Assembly: GCA_958295665.1 (NCBI GenBank) | Contig: OY282560.1 | Span: forward strand, 87,706,311 to 87,770,310 | DNA length: 64,000 bases | Origin: Tipula vernalis | Taxonomy: Eukaryota > Arthropoda > Insecta > Diptera > Tipulidae | Direction: 5' to 3' | In this document: positions 40,400 to 51,793 of the stretch, piece after piece | Numbering within the stretch: the stretch's first letter is position 1 | Layout of the letters: each line of letters opens with the position of its first letter | Translations under genes and position numbers: made by a program | Notes under the pieces: generated by a model | Told to the model about the DNA's origin: nothing | The model's input: the letters and a program-made list of their open reading frames with translations, nothing else | Databases searched by the model: none

Positions 40400-42240
40400 C
40401 TCAAGGCTCTTTCGATTGGATTTAAGAAAACACCATTTAAAAATAGTTATACAAAAAAACTTGATGTTCTTCAACGTTTTTTGTACTTGCATATTAATCA
40501 AGGTACTGCAATCAAGCAAAGCGCCTCAGAAGTTGCCACAGAGTTATTGGTAGCCGGAAAAGGACCGAAGCAATTAATATTAAAAAAACATTTAATAATT
40601 CGTATTAAAAAATTGCACCAAAATTGGCGAAATATTAAAAAAAGTGCAAATAAAACAACATTTGTAAAACAAAATTTATTAAAAATTTAAATACGACGTT
40701 TAACATTTATTACATTAAAAAATATAAAAATACATCGAATATAAAAAACAATTTGAGTGTAACAAAGTTATCGTATAGTGAGATTAGTGATGGTGAGAAA
40801 GAATAAAATAAAAATGATCCACTGAAAGATTCGACCGTTAAATACATCGAAAGAAATAAACCGAAAAGGCCAAAAATTGTTGATTACACCTGAAATAACA
40901 TTTGCATTGGACAGAACAAAAACTAGCAATAGAAACGCTGTCCATATCCTTGCTGCGACTACAAAGGCTGTAGGATGCGATGGAAGCAGCTTTGTGTTAA
41001 ATCGGGAATCATTTACATAGAAAAGCTCGTACAAATTGCAGAAAACAATTTTTGTATGACAGCGAAAATTCATTCTGTCTAAATGCTAACAGTGTTTTAA
41101 CAATCCATTGGGATTTAAAACACTTAGAAGACATAAACTCAAAAAAATTGTTAATCGTTTAGCAGTATATGTTACGGGAGCAACCGAAAACTATACGAAA
41201 CTTTTAGGAATACCTAAAATAGCAAATGGAACAGGAAAGACACAATCCGAAGCAATATTTGCGGTTATTGAAAAATGAAAGCTGCAATAAAGTAACGTTC
41301 AATTAATGTGCTTTGATACCACAGTTAGCAATAGTGGTGTCCGTTTTGGAGCTTGCCAACTTCTTCGAAATCTAATGGGAAAACCGTTGTTTCAATTAGC
41401 CTGCCGGTATCACATAGCAGAATTAGTATTATCTAATATATTTCAATTAACGATTGAAAGCGCCACATCAAGTCCGGATATAACCCTGTTTAAAAAATTC
41501 CGATCGTCGTGGGAAAATTTAAAAAAAGACGAATTTAAAAGTGGAGCTAAAGGACTTTAAAATGTGATCTCGTTGAATTCGTTAATCTCCAGTTACTAAA
41601 AAAAACACCCACGTGACGATTATAAAGAACTCCTACAGCTGTGCCTTATATTTTTGGGAGAAAAAATTGATAACTGGAGATTCAACATACCCGGAGCGTT
41701 CCATCGTGCGAGATGGATGGCAAAATTAATATATTGCTTCAAAATTTTTATGTTTAAATCGCAATTAAATCTTTTTAAGAAAGAAACGGATGGTGTTCGA
41801 ACTTTTCTTATTTTGCTTGCCAACTGTACGTAAAATATTGGTATACTACCTCGAATGCCGCATCGGCCCCACGATCTGATTTAAACTTCCTTAAAAATTT
41901 AAATCAATACAAACACAAAAAAATAGCATACGAAAATACTAAAAAATTTAAAGGGCTGGCAGCCTAATGGTATTTGAATGAATATTTGGTTGGTTTGGCT
42001 TTTGTTTGATCCTCAAGTGGAATATGAAGAAAGGAAAAAAATGGTTGAAGTGTTGAATCAAAATTCAAACTCAACGATTAACGTACAAAGCATTGGCACT
42101 TTTCCTATTAACAATCTTCAACTATCAGATTATGTTTCTTGTAAAACCAAAGATTTTGTTATAAAATTAAGTTTAAATTGTGAATTTTTAAAGAGAGATC
42201 CTGACAACTGGAGTACAAACAAAATATATATAGAGAATTG
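40400..42240 (+). pseudogene. CFDTT-family transposase relic, third copy
   Basis: Plus strand, several frames in order: KKLDVLQRFLYLHINQG (near 40460), then RIKKLHQNWRNIKKS. Next, IHWDLKHLEDI (near 41105) and LGIPKIANGTGKTQ (near 41210). LMCFDTTVSNSGVRFGACQLL, then LACRYHIAELVLSNIF (41303-41445), follow. DITLFKKFRSSWENLKKDEF comes next, then FHRARWMAKLIYCFKI (near 41700) and FDPQVEYEERKKMVE (near 42010). Each block aligns with the 31.7-33.7 kb transposase but is well diverged (near half identical by eye). Many stops and frameshifts: an older copy from another subfamily. Confidence 0.8.
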
Positions 42241-42319
42241 AACTAAAATTAAAAATATGAAAATTGTTAATGACGTGGCCGAACGAGGCGTGGCTCGTGC
42301 AACATCATACAACCAAATA

Positions 42320-43430
42320 TTAACCACCGACGAGGAAGAATAACAAATTATATACCAAATTATAGAGGAGCACCCAAATTTTGTTTCGTCGTCGATATTT
42401 AGGATAACCATTGTAATTTTCAATGGTTTGCTCTTGAAGCAGTTTAATCTGGAATACCCCCTCAAATGAATTTATCAATGTCCTCATTATCCATTGGTTT
42501 ATTCTCTGTTTTAAGGATAAGTAAAATATGAGCGTGTGGTCCACGCTTCTAAAACTGGTTTACCCAAAACATGTTTTTTCCTGTATCATCCATTAATGCT
42601 TTAAAACACGAGCAACAAAATCACGCTTTTGCCAGGAAGAACTCCAGCTGTTTTCACGCATCAACAAAATACTGTTATGTTAATATAACCGCAGGAAGAA
42701 AGTGATTAAATTCATTTCGTATAGAAAATCGGTACCCATAGTATTGCATTTGCTGCGCGGGTTACACTAGGGTTTGTAGAGATTGGTCTTCTTATGTTGT
42801 GAATTACCAAATGATTATAGGATAGCTGAAGGTCAATGTTCCAACTTTGATGTCCAAATGAAAACAGTAATGGATAAACCATTGATTCCAAATTAGGATA
42901 TAAAACACTTATTCCCTCTGTTATATGAATTTGGATTGGTGTTTTTACAGTGGAGGTTCACCATCCGAATTTTGGAAAACAATAGCTACTTAATTTCCTC
43001 TTGGAACATTATTACATCTTTGATCTCTATGATATATTTGACCGTTGATTCTAAAGCAGTAAAGTCCATAACCGGGAGATGGAATATTGGCTCCCATTGT
43101 TTAAATGATGATGTTGAAATGTCATTAATTGTTGTAACACAGGAGATGTATGAATTGAATCTAATTTAACTTTACCTTTTTGTCAATATTGGATGAATTT
43201 TTTGTCAGACGGCTGTTCTGCTAGCGTTTTGCTTGGCAATATTCACAAATTAAGCTCAATGGTCCGCAGTTATGTGAGTCTACTTCGTTTTCGTTAATCA
43301 TTCCTTTAACCGCAACTCTTAAGTTACGAGAACGTAATCTTAAATTTCTCATTCTTTGTAAAGCATTATTTCGTTCTTGAAATATTTGCTCATCTGCCAT
43401 ATTTTCTCAAATTATTCTCGAGCAGTTATG
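42320..43430 (-). pseudogene. Helitron N-terminal / Rep segment
   Basis: Minus strand: MADEQIFQERNNALQRMR and NEVDSHNCGPLSLICEYCQAK (zinc-binding-like N-terminus, 43400-43220). LYPNLESMVYPLLFSFGHQSW follows near 42870, then, near 42550, KRGPHAHILLILKTENKPMD, whose HAH is the HUH-type Rep motif. GYPKYRRR ends it near 42400. Order and motifs match Helitron Rep/helicase proteins. Frames are broken repeatedly. Confidence 0.75.
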
Positions 43431-43754
43431 TGTCTTTGGAATCATTTTCTCGAATTTGAGATCTCTGCTCTTCACTCATATTTTCTTAAAATATGCTTCC
43501 TTCTCATAAGAATGGAATAATTATTATTTTTGACCCATAACGCCGAAAGGCATTTAAAACTCACCTTTGTAATCTAAATACTGCGCGAACGAAGATTCTA
43601 CGGCAAAAATGGTTTGCCAAATTTCATTAAAATCGGCGCAGTGGTATTAAAATTATTTGGTTTCATAGAAACAACATGGAATGACAAATTTAACTAATAT
43701 TTCAAACATTTTTTTACCGACAGACAGACGAACTTAGCCAATTATTATATTAGA

Positions 43755-45065
43755 TGGTATGCGAATAGATCTCGCGGATGGTTATTTTAGTGCGAGGGAG
43801 TTCAAGAAACTTAGCGAGATTATACGCCGCGAAAAAAATTATATAGACGCCTTAATTTATAGAAATTCTTAACATTATTATTTATTTAAATGATGAAGTC
43901 ACAAAAATTTGATTCCCATAGAATTCGAATATAACTTGTGCAAATATTTTCTTGTGAAAAATGAGACATTTTCTTTTTTTTTTTTTTTGTCTACAAGTTA
44001 TAAAGTCAATAATTTCATTTTTTGTATAAATATACGCTCTATGCAACATTGTCATATTTTTTGTAAAGAATATTATTAGAAAATATGAATTTTTGTGACC
44101 GAGCTCGAATCTTTTCAAAAATTATTAATCCGCGAGTTATCTCTTTAAATAAATTACTCAAAATGTCATATTGATATTTATTAGATTGTGTTGTATGAAA
44201 TTTGATGAAATTATATATGTATGTACATGACCATAAATTAATATAAACTTGGCACGCAAACTACATATAAAATTCAACTTGAAAGTAATTCTTTTCATTC
44301 ATCATTATGCATTGTTATATTGAAATTTTATAATTTTAATGGAATTTTATTCATTTTATGGTTTAGTAATTTACTAATTTCACACGCCTTTTTATTTTTA
44401 ATAGGTCCCTCGATAAATATTTGGCTATACATTTGAAGTTTTTTTTTATCCAGTTCTAAACGGCTAAAATTAGGCTAAAAGCAAATTTCACGTAATATTA
44501 TTCAAATTTTCACTAATGGTTTAAAGCTTAATTAAAGCCTGTAGAACATTCCGTTATATTAGTTTTCTGGCAATAATTTAGTTTCAACAAGTAAGTTCAA
44601 TAAACGGGGTGAGTCAACCAAGCTGAAACAATTTATTAAATTGTCTCAACAAAAAAACATTTTAGCAAAAAAAATTCTTTAACCAAAAATTATTTGATTT
44701 CAGAAGCGCAATAAAACTGTTTAAAGGCATTGCCACAGCTATTTTTCATGCGACGCGATTTTTATTTTCTATTTTCAAATTTTACTGGAATTAAAACAAA
44801 TTTGATTCTAAATAATTGAAGAAACTATCAAATTAAATTGCATTCTATAAAACGTCTTATTAATTTTTTTGTAAATTAATGTTGTCGCGCGAATATTAAA
44901 TGGAGGTCATTTTCTAGCTGAATTATACATATTCAGCTGTGGCATACCATGGAAAATCCAAATTTCGAAACCTTAGTATCCCAGTTAAAAATAGATGACG
45001 TATAATATTTTGAAAACGCCAATTTCATTTAACAGTTGAACCATTTTATAAAATTCACCATGGTA
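43755..45065. other. No recognisable gene
   Basis: AT-rich; a T-run at 43975-43989. No ORF above background, no terminal repeats seen. Confidence 0.45.
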
Positions 45066-45147
45066 TTGACGTTTGGAGGGTCTCGATTTTTATGTATCTA
45101 CTTCATTTTTACTATTTTCCGCAGGAGCGCTAATACACGTTTACTAT
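45066..45147. repeat. ~82 bp tandem-repeat unit, left of the Gypsy insertion
   Basis: TATTGACGTTTGGAGGGTCTCG, TATGTATCTACTTCATTTTT and CCGCAGGAGCGC recur to the right of the Gypsy element at 51214-51460. The element therefore split a tandem array. Confidence 0.8.
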
Positions 45148-45593
45148 TGTTACGTTTTTGCCTTGTCAATTAGGGTTCGTATCACTGGATTGTGAATAAT
45201 ACAAAATCAATTTAATTTATCACCAACGAATTTATTTATTTCACACAAAAATTATTACAACACAGTTTATTAATAAAAATTCACAAAATCACTTTATATA
45301 AATTATTCTTAAATTTTACTGATCACTTTTACTTTATTTATCGCACTACAACACTTTTTTAAATCACTTTTTAATTCCTTTTAATTTTTATACTATCGCT
45401 TACCAAATATTACTAATCCAATTCGATTTCGTTCGCCTTTTTATATACACAAACCAAACTTCTAGAAAGCTCATGATTTTTCTAGTTAGAATAGTGTAGA
45501 ACAATTTTATCATGGAAAATTCCATTTAGAACAGTTTAACATTGAGCTATTAATTTTAACTTATTCTATTAGACACTAGGTGTCACCGTCAGA
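45148..45593 (-). repeat. 3' LTR of the Gypsy element
   Basis: 446 bp, from TGTTACGTTTTTGCC to CACCGTCAGA in plus orientation. It is shorter than its partner by about 59 bp because the partner carries extra copies of a TTTTTAATTCC / TACTAATAATAAT segment. It also carries substitutions relative to the 5' LTR, including the last bases (TCAGA versus TCACA). Confidence 0.9.
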
Positions 45594-45608
45594 CTACCTC
45601 CCACCTAA
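45594..45608 (-). other. Polypurine tract
   Basis: Minus strand AGGTGGGAGGTAG directly before the 3' LTR, the plus-strand DNA primer site of LTR elements. Confidence 0.75.
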
Positions 45609-48600
45609 GCCTGTTTGTCCCGAATAGGACCCAAATCACCTCCTCTGTACAGGGCCAGCCTCTCCAAATGCACCACCTTTGGTTTACCTCGATGTCCCTT
45701 CCGTATCCGATAAACCACGTCGTTCATCCTTGTGATGACAGTGTAAGGTCCTTCCCATGCTGGTTGTAGCTTCGGTGATAATCCCTTTTTCCGTTGCGGG
45801 TTGTAAAGCCATACTAATTGCCTTTCCTGGAAGCCCTGATTATTTGCTCGTATGTCATATCGAGCCTTCATCCGGTCACTTGACATCCGTATTTTCTCCC
45901 GTACAAATTGATGAATCTCATTAAGTTCCTCTTTCATTCGGTCTACGAAATCCTGTCCACATAAAGCCGCTGATGGTACAGTCCCAAACTCTAGATCTCC
46001 AGGTAACCGTAGATTATCTCCAAATAACGTTTTAGCTGGTGTCATTCCGGTTGTGTCATGTATTGCTGATCAATAGGCCATCAGAAACATCGGTATATGT
46101 CGATCCCAGTTGCGTTGGTTTTTCTCAACGACCTTTGCTAGATATTCCTCCAATGTACCATTGAATCTTTCCACCATACTGTCAGACTGTGGATGCAAAG
46201 GCGTTGTTCTCGTTTTATTTATACCGAGCATCTGGCATATTTCTTGAAACACTACCGATTCAAAATTCCGTCCTTGATCGGTGTGAATCTCCATCGGCAC
46301 TCCAAATCTGCTAATCCAGTTGTTTACTACGGCATCAGCTATTGTTGTCGTCTCCTGATTGGGAATGGGGTACACCTCCGGCCATTTGCTGAAATAATCC
46401 ATTATTACTAGCACATATTTGTTGCCGCTCTCAGTGGTGGGAAATGGCCCCGCTACATCCATTGCAATTCTTTCGAATGGTGCTCCGACGTTATATTGTT
46501 TCATGATTCCACGACTTTTGCGTGCGGGTCCCTTCACCGCCGCACATTGGTCACATTTTTGGCACCATTCTATCACTGACTGCCTACATCCTGCCCAGTA
46601 GAATCGTTGACGTATCTTTGCTAGAGTTTTATTAATTCCAAGGTGGCCCCCACTTGCTCCTCCATGATACTCATTCAGGATTTCTGCAATCCGGCACTTT
46701 GGTATCACCAGCAACAGTTGCTTCACTTTGCCATCCGTGCTTTCCCACAATCGTTTTAAACAGCCATTCTCAAGACGGAGGCTATCCCATTGAGCCCAAT
46801 AAGCCTTGAAAATGGGAGTTTTGTCTGCTATCTCTCTCCAAGTTGGCCGGTGTTCCTTTTCCTTCCATTCCATTATAACTGATAAATCCGTATCATCCAA
46901 TTGCTCTTTCCTAACCATTTCGTCGGTCCACTCCTCATCAGGCAGCACTTGCGTAAGCCGAACGTCGATGATGTGTTCCTTTGCTTCAACATGGCCACAA
47001 TGTTTACATTCTACTGGACACGGCCGTCTTGATAATGCGTCGGCATTTCTGTGTGCACTTCCCTTCCGATGTTCGATTTGAAAATCGTAGCTTTGAAGAC
47101 GTTCGATCCAGCGTGCTACTTGTCCCTCTGGATTCTTGAATTGTAACAGCCACCGTAAAGCGACGTGATCTGTCCGTAAATGGAATTTTTGGCCATAAAG
47201 GTACTTATGGAAATGCTTGACACACTCCACTATAGCCAACAATTCTTTCCGTGTCACGCAGTAATTACGCTCCGGTTTTGATAATGTTTTGGAGAAGTAC
47301 GCAATAACTCGTTCTCGGCCATTGGTTTCCTGTGATAACACACCTCCTATACCGTCATTACTTGCATCGGTGTCCAAAATAAATTTCACGTTGGGTATAG
47401 GGTACGCGAGGATTGGCGCGACACACAACCGTCTCCTTAGTTCCACGAATGCTTCTTCCTGGTCATTCTTCCATTCGAATGCCTTGTTCTTCCTGGTCAA
47501 CTCGTGTAAACTCTTGGCGATGTTGGCAAATCCTGGCACGAAGCGTCTATAATAGGTGCACAATCCCAGAAAGCTTCGTAATTCGTGTAAATTTTTAGGT
47601 CTTGGCCAGTTCTTTACCGCTGCGATCTTTTCTTCGTCGATGTGAATTCCATTAATCGTTACAAGATGACCCAAATATTTGACTTCAGTTCTGAACAGCT
47701 TACACTTCTTTGGACTTAACTTCAATCCGGCGGCCTGTAACCGATCTAAAACTTCCACCAAGTTCTTTAGATGCTCGTCAAAATCCTTCCCCATAACGAT
47801 GATGAAGTCCAGATATATTAGGCAAGTCTTCCAATGTAATCCCTTTAACACGCACTCCATTAATCGTTCAAAAGTCGCAGGGGCATTACATAATCCGAAC
47901 GGCATAACATTAAATTGCCAAAGTCCGTTACCCACACTGAAAGCCGTTTTCTCGCGATCTTCCTCGTGGACTTCCACCTGCCAATAGCCGCTTTGTAGAT
48001 CTAATGTCGAAAATATTCGAGCACCCGATAATGTGCCTAATGTATCGTCGATCCTTGGCAATGGGTAGCTATCTTTTTTAGTTACAGCATTGAGTTTTCG
48101 ATAATCAACACAGAATCTCAAGCTACCGTCCTTCTTCTCGACCAATACTACCGGTGAGCTCCATGGGCTGTTAGATGGTTCGATTACTCCTGCTGCCTGC
48201 ATATCTGTTACCATCCGGTCGACTTCTTGTTGTTTGGCCAATGGTAATCTCCTGGGTGGTTGACGAATTGGCATCTCTGCTCCCGTATCAATTCGGTGCT
48301 TTACCATTGAAGTCCTTCCGTTATTATCCGATGTACTGCAGAATATGGACGTGTACCGTTTGAGTAGTTGATGTGCAGAATTTTTCTGTGCCTCGGTAAG
48401 ATCTTCGGTCCATTTCTGCATAAGTTTTTCTACCATTTCTTTCGGCTCTTGCATGTCGGCTTTTTCAATCGGACTTTTCTGTTCACACTTTACTATATTC
48501 GATACCTCGTTACATTTGCCGATGACTGTCCCTTTCTTGATGGTTTTCGTCGTATCCGAGAGATTTAGAGTCCTAATTGGTGCTCTATGGTCGTTATTTG

Positions 48601-49287
48601 GTTTAACTAGGGCTTTCCCGATTATAATTTCCTTGGCTCCGTTCTCCTCTTCGTTAGCTTCAACAACCCACAACCTGGGTGACCCAGAACCTCCATCCAA
48701 TCTTCCCCACACGATCGTTTCTGAGTTTGGTGGCAGCTTCTCCCGATGATCAATAATAATTCGCCTGGTAGTTGCTCCGGCACTGCTAGATTGAAGTGGC
48801 AACTCGATGTTATCGTAAATTAAAACTCCTCGTCCAACATCCACCACGAAGCCATTTGCCCTCATGAAGTCCATCCCCATAATGACTTCATCCACAATAT
48901 CTGCAATCAGCACTTCGTGTTGGAAAAGAGTTCTTCCGATCTTTATTTTCACGATCTTTTTGACTTTTATTATTGAACTACCTCCAATTGCTGTTTGTAA
49001 CTTCAATCCATTAGCTGGTTGTATATCTCCATCGATCAGATCTTTACGGACAATAGTGCGATTTGCTCCCGTATCCAGCGTGATGATGCAATCTGTGCCA
49101 TCAATGTCGCCTTTGATTGTTAAGCTGTCACCGCCTCTTGCTACTTTCGAAACGCGGATGGAGGTTATGGGGCAATCGATTGTGGGAGTCAGCTTCTGCC
49201 CCTTTAAGCTGACTCTTTGTAGTTTAACGACTCCGTCGTCATTTGGCCTTCTTGCCTGGCCACTGCCTGCTCTCCGCTTGGTCGTCG
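45605..49287 (-). pseudogene. pol: Gypsy pol polyprotein with one in-frame stop
   Basis: Protease: TLDTGANRTIV, catalytic Asp codon 49073-49075, flap side IMGMDF. Numbering from the TTG codon at 49006, reverse transcriptase covers roughly residues 225-480 (VLVEKKDGSLRFCVDYRKLN; FSTLDLQSGYWQV; FGLCNAPATFERLM). The YxDD box reads YLDF at residues 398-401 instead of ending Asp-Asp. RNase H: FILDTDASNDGIGG, DHVALRWLL, RNADALSR. Integrase: an HHCC finger (EYHGGASGGHLG, then CQKCDQC), MDVAGPF, IHTDQGRNF and an SMVERFNGTLEEYL Glu. An in-frame stop at 46070-46072 falls after FLMAY; the frame reopens and ends with a GPY-type module (WEGPYTV) and a stop at 45605. Pol is in the -1 frame relative to gag, overlapping between about 49287 and 49206. 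Confidence 0.93.
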
Positions 49288-50682
49288 CTGCATAGGAGAT
49301 GGTGATCTTCCCCTTTTTCTTCTTAATTCCCAGCAGTCCCGTGAGATGTGACCGATTTTATCACATGTCCAACATTTGATTTTGCCGCTTCCGTCTCGGT
49401 ATCTCGGTCAACGTTCTGTGTTTATGCTGGTGTCGATTTCCACTCGGCGTATTTTCATTGACGGTTTGGTGATGGCTTGTGCAGTTTCATTTGTTAACGC
49501 GCAAGCGATGGTTTCCGCGAAGGTTGCTTTAGGTGACAACATCACCGCCCTGCGTGTCTCTGGATCTCGAATGCCATCAATGAATGCGTCAATTTTTAGC
49601 CTTTCCATATAATCGGCTGATGTACTGGTATGTGCTAGATGTACTAATCGCTCGATTGCCGATGAAAATTCCTGAAGTGATTCTCCTCCCTCTTGGTAGC
49701 GGCTTTTCAATTCCATTCGATAGATTTCCCGCTTGTGATCACTGCCGTACTTCCTATCCAGCGCCTTCATAATTTCGAGATAACTGTTGCGATCTTTTTC
49801 CGGAATTGTTTGTAAGGCCTCCGCAGCTTCAACTTTAAGGGCCACTATTAACTATGCGACAAGATGTTCATCATTCCAACGGTTTTGATTGGCCGCCGTT
49901 TCAAATTGAAATTTGAAAATGCCGAAAGATGTTGTACCGTCGAATGTTGGTGGCTTTAACTTAATCGATTGAACGGTTTGAACCACTTGCGTCGTTGATC
50001 CACTTGCCTTGACATCTGTTAATTCTTTCTCGAGACCTTTAACCTTCGCTTGTAATTTTTCTTCAACCTGTCGAACCTCCGTTTTGACAAGTTGAACTTC
50101 CGTTTCTAATTTTTGTTCAACCTGTTGAATCTCCATCTTAAAATTCGTTTGCAGTTTCTCTATTTCGCATTGTACATTTGTAGACAATTCCAGAATTTTC
50201 TCGTCCATTCTCTTTTGCCCATCTGCAATTTCCTGGATTGGTTGTTCTATTTTCTCTATTTGTTGTTTCATTTGTTGATTCGACTGATTTTGTTGTTCCA
50301 TTTGGTGTTTTATTTCTTGGTTAGACTGATTTTGTTGTTCTATTTGCCGTTCGTTTTGTTGTTTCATTAGACTCATCTGTCCCATTATCTGGTTCATAGC
50401 AACTATTAACTGCGACAAATCGAAACTTCCAGATGGTGGTTGTGTTGTTTCGGCTGACGGTTGTTTATCTCCTTCTTTCTGCTCTACGGTTGCCGCATCC
50501 GTTACTTTCTCTCCAAAATCAAATTGATCAGCGTCTAACCCTTCTTTCTCCATGGCGTCACGAAGTCGTGCTTGTAAAGCTGCTTTACTACCATCAGTAG
50601 CCAAACCTCGTTTCTCAAGTTCCCTCTTTAATTCTGGAACTTTTAATTCGTTGAGAATCATTTTCTTTATCTTTTTATTCAC
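49204..50682 (-). pseudogene. gag: Gypsy gag with SAP domain, coiled coil and zinc knuckle; two in-frame stops
   Basis: One frame of about 490 codons. Residues 10-45 form a SAP-like domain (LKVPELKRELEKRGLATDG, then KAALQARLRDAM). Residues about 95-240 are Gln- and Glu-rich coiled coil (MKQQNERQIEQQNQ...). The capsid-like region follows (KPPTFDGTTSFGIFKFQFE, then FSSAIERLVHLAH and FIDGIRDPETRRAV). A zinc knuckle CWTCDKIGHISRDC lies at 49374-49333, then a basic tail ending at a stop at 49204-49206. In-frame stops at 49852-49854 and 49408-49410 break the frame. A SAP domain in gag is unusual and suggests DNA or chromatin contact (inference). Confidence 0.9.
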
Positions 50683-50686
50683 AATC

Positions 50687-50704
50687 CCACAGCTGTCACC
50701 AATT
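50687..50704 (-). other. Candidate primer-binding site
   Basis: Minus strand TTGGTGACAGCTGTGGG immediately inside the 5' LTR; a PBS normally begins TGG, complementary to a tRNA CCA end. I could not assign the tRNA. Confidence 0.55.
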
Positions 50705-51209
50705 TGTTACGTTTTTGCCTTGTCAATTAGGGTTCGTATCACTGGATTGTGAATAATACAAAATCAATTTAATTTATCACCAACGAATTTATTTATTTCA
50801 CACAAAAATTATTACAACACAGTTTATTAATAAAAATTCACAAAATCACTTTATATAAATTATTCTCAAATTTTTATTGTACACTTATAATTTTTATTTC
50901 CACAAAAACACTTTTTAATTCATTTTTTAATTCCTTTTTAATCTTTACTCTATCGCTTACCAAATATTACTAATAATAATAATCTTACAAGTTTACTCTA
51001 TCGCGTTCCAAATACTAATAATCCAATTCGATATTGTTCGCTTTTTTAAATACACAAACCAAACTTCTCGAAAGCTCATGATTTTTCTAGTTAGAATAAC
51101 TTAGAAACATTATGTAACAATTTTTATCGTGGAAAATTCCATTTAGTACAGTAAAACATTGAGCTATTAGTTTAACTTATTCTATTACACACTAGGTGCC
51201 ACCGTCACA
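50705..51209 (-). repeat. 5' LTR of the Gypsy element
   Basis: 505 bp. In element orientation it starts TGTGACGGTGGCACC and ends GCAAAAACGTAACA. It contains the conserved GGAATTTTCCA and TTTCGAGAAGTTTGG blocks, then an AAAAAAGCG region where the solo LTRs have TATATAAAA, so its own promoter box looks altered. Confidence 0.92.
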
Positions 51210-51213
51210 CTAT

Positions 51214-51460
51214 GGTTGCGTCACAATTTGTATGTATCCGCTTCAATTTTTCTATCTTCCGCAAAAGGCGCTTTTCCTATTTTTACAATCGTCATATTGA
51301 CGATTGGAGGGTCACGATTTCTATGTGGCCACCTCATTTTTTCTATTTGCCATGTAGGAGTGCTGATAACACATTTACTATGGTTACAGTGCAATTTGCG
51401 CATAGTCGGTATATGTTTTCTATTTGTTGCGAGAGGCGCTTTAGGCTATGATTTAGTAAA
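51214..51460. repeat. ~82 bp tandem repeats, right of the Gypsy insertion
   Basis: Three further degenerate copies of the unit at 45066-45147. Each carries a version of ATTTCTATGT...CCTCATTTTTTCTATTTGCC...AGGAGTGCT. Two successive copies pair into a ~164 bp higher-order unit (TATTGACG(A/T)TTGGAGGG starts each). Confidence 0.75.
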
Positions 51461-51793
51461 TCATACCATGTGACACAGCGCCAATTTTTACAAAATGTAG
51501 CAGTACTATGAACTAAATAAAAATGCCACTTTTCTAAAAAAAATTGTTGTGTTTTTGTTCCGCGATTTACCTACCTTTACAATCGTCAGTTGTTCTCAAT
51601 ACATTTACGAAACATTTCATTTTGAAAAATACATCAAAGTAGGCTGTGATGAAGTAAAACAAGTCAGTACTTTTTCTCTATTTGGCTGATATTATATCAT
51701 AATATTGGTTGGGGAAAAAGAATTGAGAGATTTTTGTCAATAGATGGTGCTTGCTGTCTTATGTCGGGCAACTTTAATCTGATTGCGTTATAA

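Larger units (their letters stand above)
38787..42310 (+). other. Foreign DNA nested in the Helitron (third CFDTT-family element)
   Basis: Begins TTTAGGGTGACAGCAAAAA at about 38785, similar to the TTTAGGGTGGTCC end of the 31.2 kb element. It contains a plus-strand transposase relic (40400-42240) and an hAT-type MITE (39536-39794). The right end was not identified; Helitron-like codons resume near 42360. Boundaries are approximate. Confidence 0.5.
37740..43754 (-). mobile_element. Helitron with both termini, carrying a large nested insertion
   Basis: On the minus strand the element would start TCTAATATAATAATTGGC at 43754, followed by GTCTGTCTGTCGG. It would end ...GCTGCTAG at 37740, with an 8 bp stem / 4 nt loop hairpin at 37754-37773 (TGTCGGAC / GTCCGACA) 10 nt before the CTAG. 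The bases just outside are A (5') and T (3'), the expected A-T target. Rep-like codons lie near the 5' end (42320-43430) and helicase codons near the 3' end (37841-38780), in the right order. DNA from about 38787 to 42310 is foreign. Confidence 0.8.
45148..51209 (-). mobile_element. Full-length Ty3/Gypsy LTR retrotransposon
   Basis: 6062 bp bounded by LTRs and a perfect CTAT target duplication (45144-45147 and 51210-51213). Transcription runs on the minus strand. Order from the right: 5' LTR, primer-binding site, gag, pol (protease, reverse transcriptase, RNase H, integrase), polypurine tract, 3' LTR. The order RT-RH-IN defines Ty3/Gypsy. There is no envelope-like ORF between integrase and the 3' LTR. 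Broken by three in-frame stops and an altered reverse-transcriptase active site. Solo LTRs of the same family are at 20902 and 60837. Confidence 0.97.

Noticed and set aside
40768..41073. 101-codon minus-strand ORF with hydrophobic stretches
   Set aside because: Antisense to the degenerate CFDTT-family transposase, whose HWD and GTG motifs read on the plus strand.
46193..49612. Many 60-140 codon ORFs on the plus strand
   Set aside because: Antisense shadows of the Gypsy gag-pol frames, whose motifs are unambiguous on the minus strand.
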